Source of the DNA: Roseomonas mucosa ATCC BAA-692
GTDB lineage: Bacteria; Pseudomonadota; Alphaproteobacteria; Acetobacterales; Acetobacteraceae
NCBI RefSeq assembly: GCF_000622225.1
Contig: NZ_JHWD01000022.1
Location: 1-59,550, forward strand
Reading direction: 5' to 3'
Length of the DNA: 59,550 bases
Shown here: positions 7,580-17,263 of the stretch, one piece after another
Layout: each line of letters begins with the position of its first letter
How positions within the stretch are numbered: position 1 is the stretch's first letter
Position numbers and translations under genes: made by a program
The notes under the pieces: generated by a model
Seen by the model: only the letters and a program-made list of their open reading frames with translations
Database searches by the model: none
What the model was told of the DNA's origin: nothing

Positions 7580-9475
7580 GTGTTCCTGGGTGACCCGTCG
7601 TTGCTGCGCTTTCAGAACGAAATTCTACGGATGATCGCGAACGGTGAGCCGCTCTTCGACACGATGCGGCAACTTTGCTTGCGGGTCGAAAAGACATGGC
7701 CCGGTGTGCTCTGTTCGGTGTTCGCCATCGATCGAACCGGCGTCATGCGACCGTTAGCGGCACCGAGCTTCCCGGAAGCCTATAGCCAGGCGCATGACGG
7801 GGTTGCGATCGGGCCCGACACCGATGCACCCGGGCGAGCCGCGTCTTCGCGCAAGCCAGTGCTCCTGGAGGAACTCGCGTCCGACCCTCGCGCCTCCCCT
7901 AGTGCGGCGATCATTCATGGACTTGGCGTATCGGCGTGTTGGTCACTGCCTGTGCTTGGGGCAGCGGGCGATACTCTAGCGGTGATGAACCTCTATTTTC
8001 ACGGCGCGCGTCAGGTCGCGGATGTCGAGCGAGAGGTGGCTGAAGCCTGCGTGGAGCTCTGCGAGACAGCCTTCCGCAGACACGAGAGTACGCTCGATCG
8101 GGATCGTCGAGCGAATGTCGATGCACTGACCGGTCTGGCCAACAGGGCAGCCTATAACGGCGCGATGGCCCAGCTTCGCTGCGACGATGTCGGGTCGTGG
8201 GCACTGTTCATCATCGACCTCGACAACCTCAAGATCGTCAACGACACGTTCGGGCATCTGGCGGGTGACGCTCTGATCCGTGCCGCGTCGGCGCGTATCG
8301 CTCGCGCGATGGCGCCGGACGTCACCTATCGGATAGGAGGCGACGAATTCGCGGTCATCCTCCAACAGCCGGCAAATGTCGCCGACCTGAATGCTGCGGC
8401 CGAACGCGTATTCGACGAGCTTGAGGTGGCGGCGGACTGCGACGGACACACCGTCGTACCTCGCGCGACCATCGGCGGCGCGACATTGAGCAAGACCGAA
8501 CGCACGGCGACGAGCGTCGGAGAAGCGGCCGATTTTGCGCTCTACCATGCGAAGGAGACAGGCCGTGGCGGCTTCGTTCGCTACTGGCCTGGCATCGGCT
8601 CGCGGATTACGAGCCGGCGCGCCGCGATCCGTGATGTCTCGGAAGCCTTGGCCGAAAATCGTATCGAGGCGCACTACCAGCCGATCCTGAGGCTGGACAC
8701 CGGCCTCATCGTGGGGCTCGAAGCCCTGTGCCGACTGCGATCGCGAAGCGGCGATCTTCTTCCTGCCGGCTCTTTCCAGGAAGCAACGACTGACGCTCAT
8801 GTCGCCTCCGAGTTGACGGCCCGCATGATGGCGATTGTCGCTGCCGACATAGGTCATTGGCAAAACGCGGGACTGCTCGTCGAGCAGGTCAGCCTGAACG
8901 TGTCGACAGCGGATTTCTACACAGGCAGCCTCGCCAAGAAGGTCTCCGAGACCTTCTCAAAAGCCGGCATCGGGCTGAACAAGATCGTGTTGGAGATAAG
9001 CGAGGACGTCTATCTCGGGCGGAATGATCGCGTCGTAGCGCGGGAGATCGAGGTGTTGCGTGCGGCCGGGGTGCGCGTCGCCCTCGACGACTTCGGCACG
9101 GGCTACGCCTCGCTGACGCATCTGGTGAATGTGCCGGTCGATATCATCAAGATCGACCGGGCATTCGTCGCCCGGCTGTGGCCTGACGATCCGAGCACCA
9201 TCATCGTGGAAGGGTTAATCGAGATCGCCCGCCGTCTCGGCGTCGCAGTGGTCGCAGTCGGCATCGAGACCGAGGTTCAGGCGAGTCAGCTTTGGGCGAT
9301 GGGCTGTGGGCTTGGTCAGGGCTACGCATTCGCATACCCCGCCGATCGCGATGCGACGGGCACGTTGCTCTACCGGCATGCAGCGTCCGGCGCCGGAACG
9401 TCTCCTCTCTATGCCGATCGACCATTGTCTCGTCCGAATGGGCGCGTTTCGAAGCGCCGTACTTCGGTGGCGTAA
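7580..9475 (+). CDS. GAF-like, GGDEF and EAL cyclic-di-GMP signalling protein
   Basis: A 631-residue soluble protein with no predicted membrane segment. Residues about 10-165 look like a GAF sensor domain. The diguanylate cyclase domain has an intact RIGGDEF (GGDEF 253-257) and DALTGLANR, but the inhibitory-site RxxD is replaced by MAPD. The EAL phosphodiesterase domain has GLEAL (381-383), LNVS, EISE, DDFGTGY and KIDR. The usual AEGVET motif reads AVGIET. It may therefore make or degrade cyclic-di-GMP, and the sequence does not settle which dominates. The start is a GTG with a weak ribosome site; an ATG 17 codons downstream is an alternative. It is island cargo, standing alone between ardC and the three-gene cluster. 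Confidence 0.9.
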   Translation: MFLGDPSLLRFQNEILRMIANGEPLFDTMRQLCLRVEKTWPGVLCSVFAIDRTGVMRPLAAPSFPEAYSQAHDGVAIGPDTDAPGRAASSRKPVLLEELASDPRASPSAAIIHGLGVSACWSLPVLGAAGDTLAVMNLYFHGARQVADVEREVAEACVELCETAFRRHESTLDRDRRANVDALTGLANRAAYNGAMAQLRCDDVGSWALFIIDLDNLKIVNDTFGHLAGDALIRAASARIARAMAPDVTYRIGGDEFAVILQQPANVADLNAAAERVFDELEVAADCDGHTVVPRATIGGATLSKTERTATSVGEAADFALYHAKETGRGGFVRYWPGIGSRITSRRAAIRDVSEALAENRIEAHYQPILRLDTGLIVGLEALCRLRSRSGDLLPAGSFQEATTDAHVASELTARMMAIVAADIGHWQNAGLLVEQVSLNVSTADFYTGSLAKKVSETFSKAGIGLNKIVLEISEDVYLGRNDRVVAREIEVLRAAGVRVALDDFGTGYASLTHLVNVPVDIIKIDRAFVARLWPDDPSTIIVEGLIEIARRLGVAVVAVGIETEVQASQLWAMGCGLGQGYAFAYPADRDATGTLLYRHAASGAGTSPLYADRPLSRPNGRVSKRRTSVA

Positions 9476-9592
9476 GAGGCGCGCCAGAAACACTTATTCC
9501 CGCGGAAGCGTAACTCCTGAAAAGAGGGTTGCGGCGAGCTCTCGCCGTCTTGGTCGATCGAAACGACACGACTCTTGCAATGCCGCCTCCAG

Positions 9593-9608
9593 CGTGCAAA
9601 TTTGCACG
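9593..9608. promoter_or_regulatory. 16-bp perfect palindrome, candidate operator
   Basis: CGTGCAAATTTGCACG is a perfect palindrome ending 8 bases before the AGGAG ribosome site (9617-9621) of the three-gene cluster. A TTGCAA box at 9575-9580 could be a -35 element, which would place the palindrome over the -10 region. It is a likely repressor site for the cluster; the protein that binds is unknown. Confidence 0.5.
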
Positions 9609-9627
9609 ATCAATGCAGGAGCGCACG

Positions 9628-10053
9628 ATGCCCGATGATGTTGCCCCACCCCTTCGCTACTTCAAGACCGGAGATTCCGTTCACGTAAGGGCTCAGCAGG
9701 TCTGGCTGATCCTGGTGTCTACAGTCATGTCGTCCGCGCGCAATCCGCGTCGCCCGACCGTCATCACCTACGGCGATCTTGCCGAGGCCATGGGGATGGA
9801 TCGCCGGGCCGGTATCACGCTCAACCGGCAACTTGGAGTGGTCGGCGACATTTGTGTGGCCAATGACCTGCCGGCGCTGAACTGCATCGTCATCAATGAC
9901 CGGCTCAACGCACCCGGAGATCATGTCGTCACGCGCCGGGGGCGGACGTGGCAGCAGGAACAAGCAGACGCCATGACGACTGACTGGTTTGCTGTAAGGG
10001 TGCCGACCACCGGGACGCTGCGTAAAATCCGCTCGGCGGCAGTGGCGGAATAG
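9628..10053 (+). CDS. MGMT/ATL-like small protein, first gene of candidate defence cluster
   Basis: A 141-residue protein. I chose ATG 9628 because AGGAG lies 6 bases upstream; an upstream in-frame ATG at 9529 lacks this. The central stretch (TYGDLAEAMGM ... LPALNCIVIN ... PGDHVV) resembles the winged-helix DNA-binding half of alkyltransferase-like proteins, where YG-x-LA and a proline-rich active-site loop are typical. The PCHR alkyl-acceptor motif is absent, so it cannot be a standard methyltransferase. It could recognise altered DNA bases or act as the regulator of the cluster. Three bases separate its stop from the next ATG. The fold assignment is tentative and the function unknown. Confidence 0.65.
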   Translation: MPDDVAPPLRYFKTGDSVHVRAQQVWLILVSTVMSSARNPRRPTVITYGDLAEAMGMDRRAGITLNRQLGVVGDICVANDLPALNCIVINDRLNAPGDHVVTRRGRTWQQEQADAMTTDWFAVRVPTTGTLRKIRSAAVAE

Positions 10054-10056
10054 CGA

Positions 10057-10923
10057 ATGAAGCTCTTCGCCACGAGAGTATGGGGTTTTGGCTTCGCGCG
10101 GCTGCCTCTTGCGACCTTCGGCGTCAAAGGCAATCTCGGGCGGCTGCTGACCCTGGCAAAGCGCGGCGACCGGCTGGTGTTCGTGGGAACACAGACGGAG
10201 CGGACCGCACCGGAGCATCAGGGCCGCATCCTGGGGATGGCTGAGATAGGATTCGAGCCCTTGCGCACGCTCGATCTCGTCGAGCGCGAGGCGCTCGATC
10301 CGAGGGACTTCGACGCTGCCGGCAACTTCAAGTTTCCGCATGCCGTCGCGACCACTCGCGTCTGGCAGTTCGAACCCGCGCCAGTCTTGACCCAGCTGTT
10401 GTCTCGACAACTGACGATGGTTGCAACCGCAGGCGTGGAGGAGATCGACGATCCAGCCGATGTCGCCGCTGTCCTCGCACTGAACGCCGTTGAGATCGAT
10501 TTGCCCCCGCTGCCGGTTCTCGCACGGATGCGGCGCCTGAATGACGCGCTTAGGAACACCACCGGTCCGCGCCCCACCGATGCCAGCTATAACGTCGATC
10601 GCTCAGGCACGGACGGCGAGGCCTGGGCTTATGCATTGCAGTTTGGCAGCCGCAACGTTTGGAAGATCGGGTGGGCCGACGACATCGACGAACGCTGCGC
10701 CGCCGTAAATCAGCACATTCCCATTGAACTCGGCGGACTGGAGCAATGGACTGTGAAATTCCGACAGCGGATGAAGAACCGCGAAGCCGCCTACAAGATG
10801 GAGCAACGCGTCCTCACGTTGCTGGATGCGAAGCGCAAGGGCTTTGAGCGCGTGCATTGCGCCCAAGCCGATTTGCAATCGGTTTGGGCTCGCGCCTTTC
10901 TCGACATCGTCCAGGAGGACTGA
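10057..10923 (+). CDS. EVE/PUA-like N-terminus with T5orf172 (GIY-YIG) C-terminus
   Basis: A 288-residue protein. The first 75 residues (KRGDRLVFVGTQ ... GRILGMAEIG) look like an EVE/PUA-type domain, a fold used by modification-reading restriction proteins. Residues 189-255 match the T5orf172/MUG113 branch of GIY-YIG nucleases: WAYALQF, WKIGWADDIDERC (KIG 203-205, R213) and MEQRVL (E249). Together these suggest a nuclease that recognises modified or foreign DNA. It sits between the MGMT-like and HEPN genes, with 3 bp to the former and a 1-base overlap with the latter, so the three form an operon. Both domain calls come from motif reading, not profile search. Confidence 0.65.
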   Translation: MKLFATRVWGFGFARLPLATFGVKGNLGRLLTLAKRGDRLVFVGTQTERTAPEHQGRILGMAEIGFEPLRTLDLVEREALDPRDFDAAGNFKFPHAVATTRVWQFEPAPVLTQLLSRQLTMVATAGVEEIDDPADVAAVLALNAVEIDLPPLPVLARMRRLNDALRNTTGPRPTDASYNVDRSGTDGEAWAYALQFGSRNVWKIGWADDIDERCAAVNQHIPIELGGLEQWTVKFRQRMKNREAAYKMEQRVLTLLDAKRKGFERVHCAQADLQSVWARAFLDIVQED

Positions 10924-11627
10924 TGGATCTGTCCTACTGGATGCGGCAACGCACCGACATCATCCGGCTGTTCTATGACAAAGGCCGCGTGCCCTTCGAG
11001 CAGTTGAAGCGGGATATCGAGGAAGAGGTCCGGCCATGGGAGCCACCTTACTTCAATCCGGAAACCGACGACCCGGAGCCACCGTTCCTCGCCGAATGGA
11101 TGCAGGCGGACCAAACTCGCGAACTGGTCGGGATGGTCGCGGTATCGCTGCTCGTCGATACGTTGAGCCTCTACTTCGCCGAGCTTGAGCGCGAGATCGG
11201 CATCGCCTTTGTTGACCCGAAAGAACGTGTAGCCTTGTTCAAACTAGGGAAGGTCGAGGCCTATCGCCAGATCATCGAGCATGTGATGGGCGAGACGTTC
11301 AGCATGTGCCCCGTCAGGTTCGACGTCATCGAACAGGTGATCCTGGCCCGTAACGACTTCGCCCATGGCCAGGATTTCGTCTCGTTCCAAACCACGCACA
11401 ATGAACGAACGGTCGAGAAGCATCCGAACCCGTTCTTCACGAATCCCGCAGAGCCTGTCGACGAGGAGGACCTGGGGGGATGGCGACGCCTCACGATCGA
11501 AGTCAGTCGGGAAAAGCTGATGGCGGCCATCGACGAGGTGGAGAAGTTGGCTGACTGGGTGCATCGGAACGACGAAGCCGTATGGGAGTGGCGAGCTCGG
11601 ACGGTGGCCGCGAAGGCCAGAGATTGA
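10923..11627 (+). CDS. HEPN-domain protein
   Basis: A 234-residue, largely helical protein. It contains the HEPN ribonuclease signature R-x4-H as RNDFAH (R143, H148), set in ILARNDFAHG, which is the classical position at the start of a HEPN helix. HEPN proteins are RNases in many toxin-antitoxin and antiphage systems. The ATG overlaps the preceding stop by one base (TGATG) and has GGAGGA upstream, showing translational coupling. An N-terminal acidic/proline-rich segment (about 35-60) is unassigned. It ends 22 bp from the convergent dnaE2 gene. RNase activity is inferred from the motif only. Confidence 0.7.
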   Translation: MDLSYWMRQRTDIIRLFYDKGRVPFEQLKRDIEEEVRPWEPPYFNPETDDPEPPFLAEWMQADQTRELVGMVAVSLLVDTLSLYFAELEREIGIAFVDPKERVALFKLGKVEAYRQIIEHVMGETFSMCPVRFDVIEQVILARNDFAHGQDFVSFQTTHNERTVEKHPNPFFTNPAEPVDEEDLGGWRRLTIEVSREKLMAAIDEVEKLADWVHRNDEAVWEWRARTVAAKARD

Positions 11628-11649
11628 CGACTCAGTGCCAAGTCTGCGC

Positions 11650-14600
11650 TCAACGAAAGTCTCTCGTCCTCACCTTGATCGTGTCCAGATGGAGGTCTGG
11701 GATGAAAATGTCGCGCGGCCGAACGGTCCGGGGCGGCAAGCCACGTGGATCGGGCGTCGGCGAGCCATGGTGAAACTCGTCGCCGCGACCATGCGGTAAC
11801 GGGAAGGCGGTCTCTCGATCGCCGACGCTCGCCAGATCGGCGGAGAGGTCCGTGAGCCGCTGGGCGACGAGATGGACCACTTCACCCTCGCGCTGAACGC
11901 GACCGCGCACCGCGATCATACCCGCGGACAGGATCGTGCGACGGTTCTGCTCGAAGACCTTTGGCCAGATCACGAGGTTCGCAATGCCGCTTTCGTCTTC
12001 TAGCGTTATGAACATGACGCCCTTAGCAGACCCTGGCCGCTGTCGGACCAGCACGATGCCGGCCGCTTCGAGCCACCGGCCGTCACGCGCCTCCATAGCT
12101 TCGAGGCAGGTGACCATTCGGCGTCGCCGCAGGTCGTGCCTTAGGAAGGATACGGGGTGATCCCGTAGAGAGAGGCTGACGTGGCGGTAGTCTTCGACGA
12201 CATCGCCACCGGCCGTCATGGGTCGGAGGACGATGGCCGGTTCGGCAATCTCGGGCACGATTTCCGTTTCGCGGGCCGAGGCCGCAGCAAAGAGCGGCAA
12301 TGGCTCATCCCGAAGGGCTTTGATCGCCCAGAGCGCTTCCCGACGAGCAAGACCAAAGGGCGGCCGGAAACCGTCTGCCTCAGCGATGTGCGTCAACGCG
12401 CCCACGGGCACGCCAGCTCGGCGCCAGAGATCGTCCACCGACATGAAGGGATGTCCCGCCCGGGCAGCGACGATCGCTGCGCCATGGGCGTTCGCCAGAC
12501 CCTTGACCATGCGCAGACCGAGCCGAACAGCAAATCGGCCGTCATCATCGATCGGCTCGAGCGTGCAGTCCCAACGGGACGCATTGGCGCACACCGGTCG
12601 CACCTCGATGCCATGATCTCGCGCATCACGCACGATCTGGGCCGGCGCGTAGAACCCCATGGGCTGGCTGTTCAGGAGCGCTGCGCAGAAAACGTCGGGG
12701 TGCCAGCACTTCAGCCAGGCCGACGCGTAGGCGATAAGCGCAAAAGAGGCTGCGTGGCTTTCCGGAAAGCCGTAAGAGCCGAAGCCTTCGAGTTGCTTGA
12801 AGGTCTGCTCGGCGAAGGCAGCGTCGTAGCCATTGGCCACCATGCCGGCGATCAGCTTGTCCCGGAAATGCGATACACCCCCGGTGAACTTGAAGGTCGC
12901 CATCGACTTGCGCAGCATGTCGGCTTCCCCGGGCGTGAACCCGGCGCATTCGATTGCGACGCGCATCGCCTGCTCCTGGAACAGGGGAACGCCGAGGGTC
13001 TTTCCCAGGACCTTTTCGAGCTCCGGCTTCGGATAGTGGACAGGCTCTAGCCCCTCCCGGCGCCGAAGATAGGGGTGAACCATGTCGCCTTGGATCGGCC
13101 CAGGCCGGACGATGGCGACCTGAACGACGAGGTCATAATAGGTACGCGGTTTCAAGCGCGGCAGCATGGACATCTGCGCGCGGCTTTCGATCTGGAAGGT
13201 GCCGAGCGTATCGGCCTTCCGGATCATCGCATAGGTGCGAGGATCCTCCGCCGGGATGGTCGCCAGATCGAGGTTTACGCCCTTGTGCTCGGCGAGCAGA
13301 TCGAGGCCCTTCTTCATGCAGGTCAACATGCCGAGCGCCAGGACGTCGACCTTCATGAACTTGAGAGCGTCGATATCGTCCTTGTCCCATTCGATGACCT
13401 GGCGATCGACCATCGACGCGGGCTCGATCGGCACGAGATCGTCGAGGCGGTCATGGGTGAGCACGAAGCCGCCAGGGTGCTGGCTGAGATGGCGGGGAGC
13501 GCCCATCAGCTGCCGGGCAAGGTCGAGCGTCATCCGAAGGCGCCGATCGGCGAGGTTGAGGTTCAACTCCTCGACGTGACGCTTCTCGACGCCTTCTTCC
13601 GACCAAGCCCAGACCTGCGACGACAGAGTGCCGATCAGGTCTTCGGGCAGGCCGAGCGCCTTGCCGACGTCCCTCAGCGCGCCCTTGGTGCGATACCGGA
13701 TGACGGTCGAGCACAACGCTGCATGCTCTCGGCCATAGGTCTCGAACACCCACTGCATGACGATCTCGCGCCTCTCATGCTCGAAATCGACGTCGATGTC
13801 GGGCGGCTCGCGCCGTTCCTCGGAGATGAATCTCTCGAACAGCAGGTCGTTGCGGCCCGGATCGATCGAGGTGATGCCAAGAACGTAACAGACGGCGGAG
13901 TTGGCGGCCGATCCGCGACCCTGACACAGAATGTCCTTTGACCGCGCGAAGCGAACGATGGAGTTCACGGTGAGGAAATAAGGCGCGTATTCCAGTTTCT
14001 CGATCAACCGCAACTCATGCTGGAGGGCGGCGGTCACGCTTTCGGGTACGCCCTCGGGATACCGTTCAGCGGCCCCCTCCCAGGTGAGCTTTGACAATGT
14101 CTGCTGGGGCGTAAGCGCGGGATCGTCTCGCTCTTCCGGATACTGGTATGCAAGTTCGTCGAGGCTGAAGCGGCAGCGGTCCGCGATCTGCAGCGTCCGG
14201 GCAAGGGCCTCGGGATAGCGGTTGAACAGACGATGCATTTCGTCCGGCGGCTTGATGTAGCGATCGGCATGTCGCTCTCGCCGATCGCCAAGCGTATCGA
14301 TCGTGACGTTGTGACGGATGCACGTGACCACGTCCTGCAGGATCCGCCGGGCCGGCTCGTGGAAGAGGACGTCGTTCGTCACCACGGTGGGCACGCGCAT
14401 CTGTGTGGCCATGTTCGAAAGCTCATGCAGTCGGAGCTGATCGTTTGGCCGGCGGCGCAAGGTGAGCGCGAGATAGACTCTGTCGCCGAAAGCGTCCCGC
14501 AATCGCCGCAGCCGGAACGCGCACTCGTCATCCGCCAAGTCGGGTACGAGCGTGACGATCAGGCCTTCGCCATACGCGACGAGATCAGGCCATTCGAGGA

Positions 14601-14922
14601 CGCACCGGGCCTTGCCCCCTCGCTTTTTGCCGAGGGACAGAAGACGGCAGAGGCGCGAATAAGCGGGTCGATCCGTCGGATAGACCAGCACGGATGTCCC
14701 GTCAGCGAGGTCGAGCCGGCAACCGACAATCAGGCGAACGCCGGTCGTCTTGGCCGCTTCATGAGCACGGACGACGCCGGCGAGCGAATTCCGATCGACG
14801 ATGGCGACGGCCTCGATCCCAGCCAAGGCCGCTTGCGCAAACAGTTCCTCGCAGGAGGACGCGCCGCGCAGGAAGCTGAAGTGTGAGGTGACCTGCAGTT
14901 CGACGTAGCGAGGTGAGCTCAT
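11650..14922 (-). CDS. dnaE2: Error-prone DNA polymerase DnaE2
   Basis: A 1090-residue C-family polymerase, the usual length for DnaE2. It begins with the PHP domain ([18 protein letters not shown]), carries the palm motifs GRGSAANS (335-342) and PDIDVDF (374-380) with the catalytic aspartates, a helix-hairpin-helix region, and a C-terminal OB domain ending in the family tail [20 protein letters not shown]. DnaE2 is the catalytic subunit of the damage-induced mutasome for lesion bypass. Its ATG overlaps the imuB stop by 4 bases. The gene belongs to the imuA-imuB-dnaE2 operon under the LexA box at 17144-17158. That the set is on a mobile island is notable. Confidence 0.95.
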   Translation of the reverse strand: MSSPRYVELQVTSHFSFLRGASSCEELFAQAALAGIEAVAIVDRNSLAGVVRAHEAAKTTGVRLIVGCRLDLADGTSVLVYPTDRPAYSRLCRLLSLGKKRGGKARCVLEWPDLVAYGEGLIVTLVPDLADDECAFRLRRLRDAFGDRVYLALTLRRRPNDQLRLHELSNMATQMRVPTVVTNDVLFHEPARRILQDVVTCIRHNVTIDTLGDRRERHADRYIKPPDEMHRLFNRYPEALARTLQIADRCRFSLDELAYQYPEERDDPALTPQQTLSKLTWEGAAERYPEGVPESVTAALQHELRLIEKLEYAPYFLTVNSIVRFARSKDILCQGRGSAANSAVCYVLGITSIDPGRNDLLFERFISEERREPPDIDVDFEHERREIVMQWVFETYGREHAALCSTVIRYRTKGALRDVGKALGLPEDLIGTLSSQVWAWSEEGVEKRHVEELNLNLADRRLRMTLDLARQLMGAPRHLSQHPGGFVLTHDRLDDLVPIEPASMVDRQVIEWDKDDIDALKFMKVDVLALGMLTCMKKGLDLLAEHKGVNLDLATIPAEDPRTYAMIRKADTLGTFQIESRAQMSMLPRLKPRTYYDLVVQVAIVRPGPIQGDMVHPYLRRREGLEPVHYPKPELEKVLGKTLGVPLFQEQAMRVAIECAGFTPGEADMLRKSMATFKFTGGVSHFRDKLIAGMVANGYDAAFAEQTFKQLEGFGSYGFPESHAASFALIAYASAWLKCWHPDVFCAALLNSQPMGFYAPAQIVRDARDHGIEVRPVCANASRWDCTLEPIDDDGRFAVRLGLRMVKGLANAHGAAIVAARAGHPFMSVDDLWRRAGVPVGALTHIAEADGFRPPFGLARREALWAIKALRDEPLPLFAAASARETEIVPEIAEPAIVLRPMTAGGDVVEDYRHVSLSLRDHPVSFLRHDLRRRRMVTCLEAMEARDGRWLEAAGIVLVRQRPGSAKGVMFITLEDESGIANLVIWPKVFEQNRRTILSAGMIAVRGRVQREGEVVHLVAQRLTDLSADLASVGDRETAFPLPHGRGDEFHHGSPTPDPRGLPPRTVRPRDIFIPDLHLDTIKVRTRDFR

Positions 14923-16439
14923 CCGAAGACCCCGTGGATGAACCAGCGGTGCGACCCCGTCGCCGTGTCTTCGCCGTCACCGGCACGATAAAGCCAGTAG
15001 CGTTCGCCGGCGTCGTCCTCGACCCGAAAATAGTCTCGGACGGCGACCAATTCGGCGTCGCGTTTCCACCACTCTCCGAACACGCGCTCCGGTCCATCAC
15101 CCCGGCGGAGTCGGCGACGCACGCCGCGCCAGGTGAATGAAACGGGCGGATGATCAGGCAAGAGCGCTACAGTCTCGACCTGCTCCGGATGGGCCAGCAG
15201 ACGCGAGGGCCGCGGCCAATGGCCGGGCCATGCTGCGCCCGTATCGGCGGCCATCGCCGGAATGCGGCCAACGGAGCGTTCCGGAACGTCGCTCGCAACC
15301 GGCGCCAGCCGATAGAGCGCCTGCTCACCCACCCGGTTCATAAGCGTATCGATCAGGTCCGAGACGTCCGGCACACTCTCCTCGATCAACGAACTGACGG
15401 TCTGCCGACGCTCGATCGGCTCAGCGACGCTGGCCGCAAGCGTCATCACCTCGATTCCGAAGCCGGGCTCGATCGTCTCAATCTTGTCGCATAGGAGGCG
15501 CGTCAGGCGCTTTGCATCCCGGACCGGCGTTGCCATTCCAACCCGGACCGCCTGTGAGCGACTGTCGACACGGTGGCAGATAAGGTCGAGGCGTCGTGCG
15601 CCGAGACCCGCTGCCTCGAGGCGGTCGCAGAGCTGATCGACGAGCTTGGCGATGTAGCGGGCGATGGTCTCCGCCGCGCCAATCGGTTCCGCGAACGACC
15701 TGCGCACTTCGATCAGGTCGGCGGGTCGAATCGGATCGATCGGCTCTGACAGATCGCCAAGCGCCTGATCGATACGGCGGCCGATCGCTGGACCGAAGCG
15801 CAGGGTGAGCGGCGCGCGCGGCTGCGCGAGGATATCTCCGATGGTTTCAAAGCCAAGCGTCCGCAGCGCCGCGACTATCGAAGCGTCGATGCGCAGCGCG
15901 GCCAGCGGAAGCGGTTCCAACAGCGATGCATCATGACGTTCAGGAGCGATTATCGTCGCGCGGGCTGCAAACCGGGCCAAGGCGTGGGCCGCGCCCCAGC
16001 TGTCGGCGATCGCACCGCGAGCGGCGATACCGGACATGGCCAGCCTACCGATCAGGCCCTCCAGCATGACAGCTTCGCCGCCGTGAAGGTGATCGGCTCC
16101 GGTCGAGTCGATGATGATCCCGTCTGGAGGATCAGGGGCCACGACAGGCGCGTAGCGCAGGAGCCAGGTGGCGAGCCGATCAAGTGCCTCCACATCGGCT
16201 GCCGGCTCGGCATCTTGCACGATGAGGTCTGGCACCAGGACCTGAGCCTTGGTCACAGGCATGCCGGGGCGAAGGCCGGCGGCCACGGCAGCAGCATTCG
16301 CCGCCAGCACCACCCGCCTGTTTCCTTCCCGGCCAATCAGGACGAGCGGCGCCTCAGCCGGAGGCGCCGCGTCGCCAGCCTTCCGCCGAAGCCGGTCGGT
16401 GGACCAGCTCGGCAGGAAGAGCGAGACGACCCGTGTCAT
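14919..16439 (-). CDS. imuB: ImuB, Y-family polymerase-like mutasome adaptor
   Basis: A 506-residue protein of the Y-family polymerase fold that serves in alphaproteobacteria and mycobacteria as the adaptor linking DnaE2 to the sliding clamp. I chose the ATG at 16439 because the family begins [12 protein letters not shown]; an upstream in-frame ATG at 16466 adds nine residues unlike the family. The typical Y-family fingers and little-finger segments are visible ([42 protein letters not shown]). ImuB proteins usually lack catalytic acidic residues. The gene overlaps imuA by 86 bp and dnaE2 by 4 bp, so the three are one transcript. Confidence 0.92.
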   Translation of the reverse strand: MTRVVSLFLPSWSTDRLRRKAGDAAPPAEAPLVLIGREGNRRVVLAANAAAVAAGLRPGMPVTKAQVLVPDLIVQDAEPAADVEALDRLATWLLRYAPVVAPDPPDGIIIDSTGADHLHGGEAVMLEGLIGRLAMSGIAARGAIADSWGAAHALARFAARATIIAPERHDASLLEPLPLAALRIDASIVAALRTLGFETIGDILAQPRAPLTLRFGPAIGRRIDQALGDLSEPIDPIRPADLIEVRRSFAEPIGAAETIARYIAKLVDQLCDRLEAAGLGARRLDLICHRVDSRSQAVRVGMATPVRDAKRLTRLLCDKIETIEPGFGIEVMTLAASVAEPIERRQTVSSLIEESVPDVSDLIDTLMNRVGEQALYRLAPVASDVPERSVGRIPAMAADTGAAWPGHWPRPSRLLAHPEQVETVALLPDHPPVSFTWRGVRRRLRRGDGPERVFGEWWKRDAELVAVRDYFRVEDDAGERYWLYRAGDGEDTATGSHRWFIHGVFG

Positions 16440-17106
16440 CGCACGCCTCCAACTCGAAATCTGCACTCTCGCCCGCGCGTGCGCGGATCAGTTCGACCAG
16501 CCAGCGGGCACGCCCTACGCCCGGAACAGGCAGAGGTGTCGATGGCACCATAGACACGCGCCAGCGTGTCATCGCGGCGGTGGGTTGGCCGAAATCAGTG
16601 GCTTCGGTCTGTCGTCGCCAACGCCGCAGCGCGATACCGATCGATCCGCTGCCCTCGGCTGCCAACTGCAGGCGGCGCGAGGCTGTCATGGAAAGCCGGG
16701 CCACCTCACCGAGAACCGCCCCTAGACCACCATGGCGCAACCCTTCCTCCATGCAGGCCAGCACGGTCTTGTCATCGCCGGCTTCGAGATAGATTACGCG
16801 ATCGGACGCAAGACCTGCCTGGGCGATCGCCGGCGCGAACAGGTCCGGACGGGTGATACACCAGAGGATCTTGCCCTTGGTTCGAGCCGCGACGCCCGCG
16901 CTGAACAAGGCTGCTGCAGCACCATCGACCGCGCCATTCCCACCGCCTGCAATCTCATGCAGCGCGCCAAGCGCCAACCCGCCACCGGGGAGTCGTGAGT
17001 CGACGTCGGCAATCCCAAACGGGAGAACCGATTTGGCGCGCCGACTCCGGCCTTCGATCTTCTCGATCTGCGCGCGCAAAGACTCTATGGCGGGTTCGGG
17101 CCGCAC
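16354..17106 (-). CDS. imuA: ImuA, RecA-like mutasome protein
   Basis: A 250-residue protein of the ImuA/SulA-RecA-like family. It shows the family N-terminus (ESLRAQIEKIEGRSRRAKSV), GIADVDSRLPGGGLALGALHEI, and the RecA-core-like strand KILWCITRPDLFAPAIAQAGL. It is required with ImuB and DnaE2 for SOS mutagenesis. The start is a GTG with GGAGGT 12 bases upstream. The LexA box lies 37 bp ahead of the start. The C-terminus extends 86 bp into the imuB frame, an unusually long overlap for this operon type. Confidence 0.9.
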   Translation of the reverse strand: MRPEPAIESLRAQIEKIEGRSRRAKSVLPFGIADVDSRLPGGGLALGALHEIAGGGNGAVDGAAAALFSAGVAARTKGKILWCITRPDLFAPAIAQAGLASDRVIYLEAGDDKTVLACMEEGLRHGGLGAVLGEVARLSMTASRRLQLAAEGSGSIGIALRRWRRQTEATDFGQPTAAMTRWRVSMVPSTPLPVPGVGRARWLVELIRARAGESADFELEACDDTGRLALPAELVHRPASAEGWRRGASG

Positions 17107-17143
17107 GCTTCCAGTTGACCTCCGGATAAGGGTTCGTCATCAT

Positions 17144-17158
17144 GTTCTCTATTTGTTC
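17144..17158 (-). promoter_or_regulatory. LexA (SOS) box of imuA-imuB-dnaE2
   Basis: GTTC-N7-GTTC, which reads GAAC-N7-GAAC on the coding strand, is a perfect match to the alphaproteobacterial LexA direct-repeat operator. It lies 37 bp upstream of the imuA start, the expected place. Confidence 0.85.
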
Positions 17159-17263
17159 TATCTTGCGCGTGTGAGAGTCAAGCCGGTTTTCTGGACAGGA
17201 AGAGTTTTAGCCAATCTTGAAAGAGGACGCGCGTAGCCGGTCCGGTGAAAAAGACGTGGACCG

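Noticed and set aside
9529-9627. Longer N-terminus for the first gene of the three-gene cluster
   Set aside because: It would put the palindrome and ribosome site inside the gene; ATG 9628 has a well-placed AGGAG.
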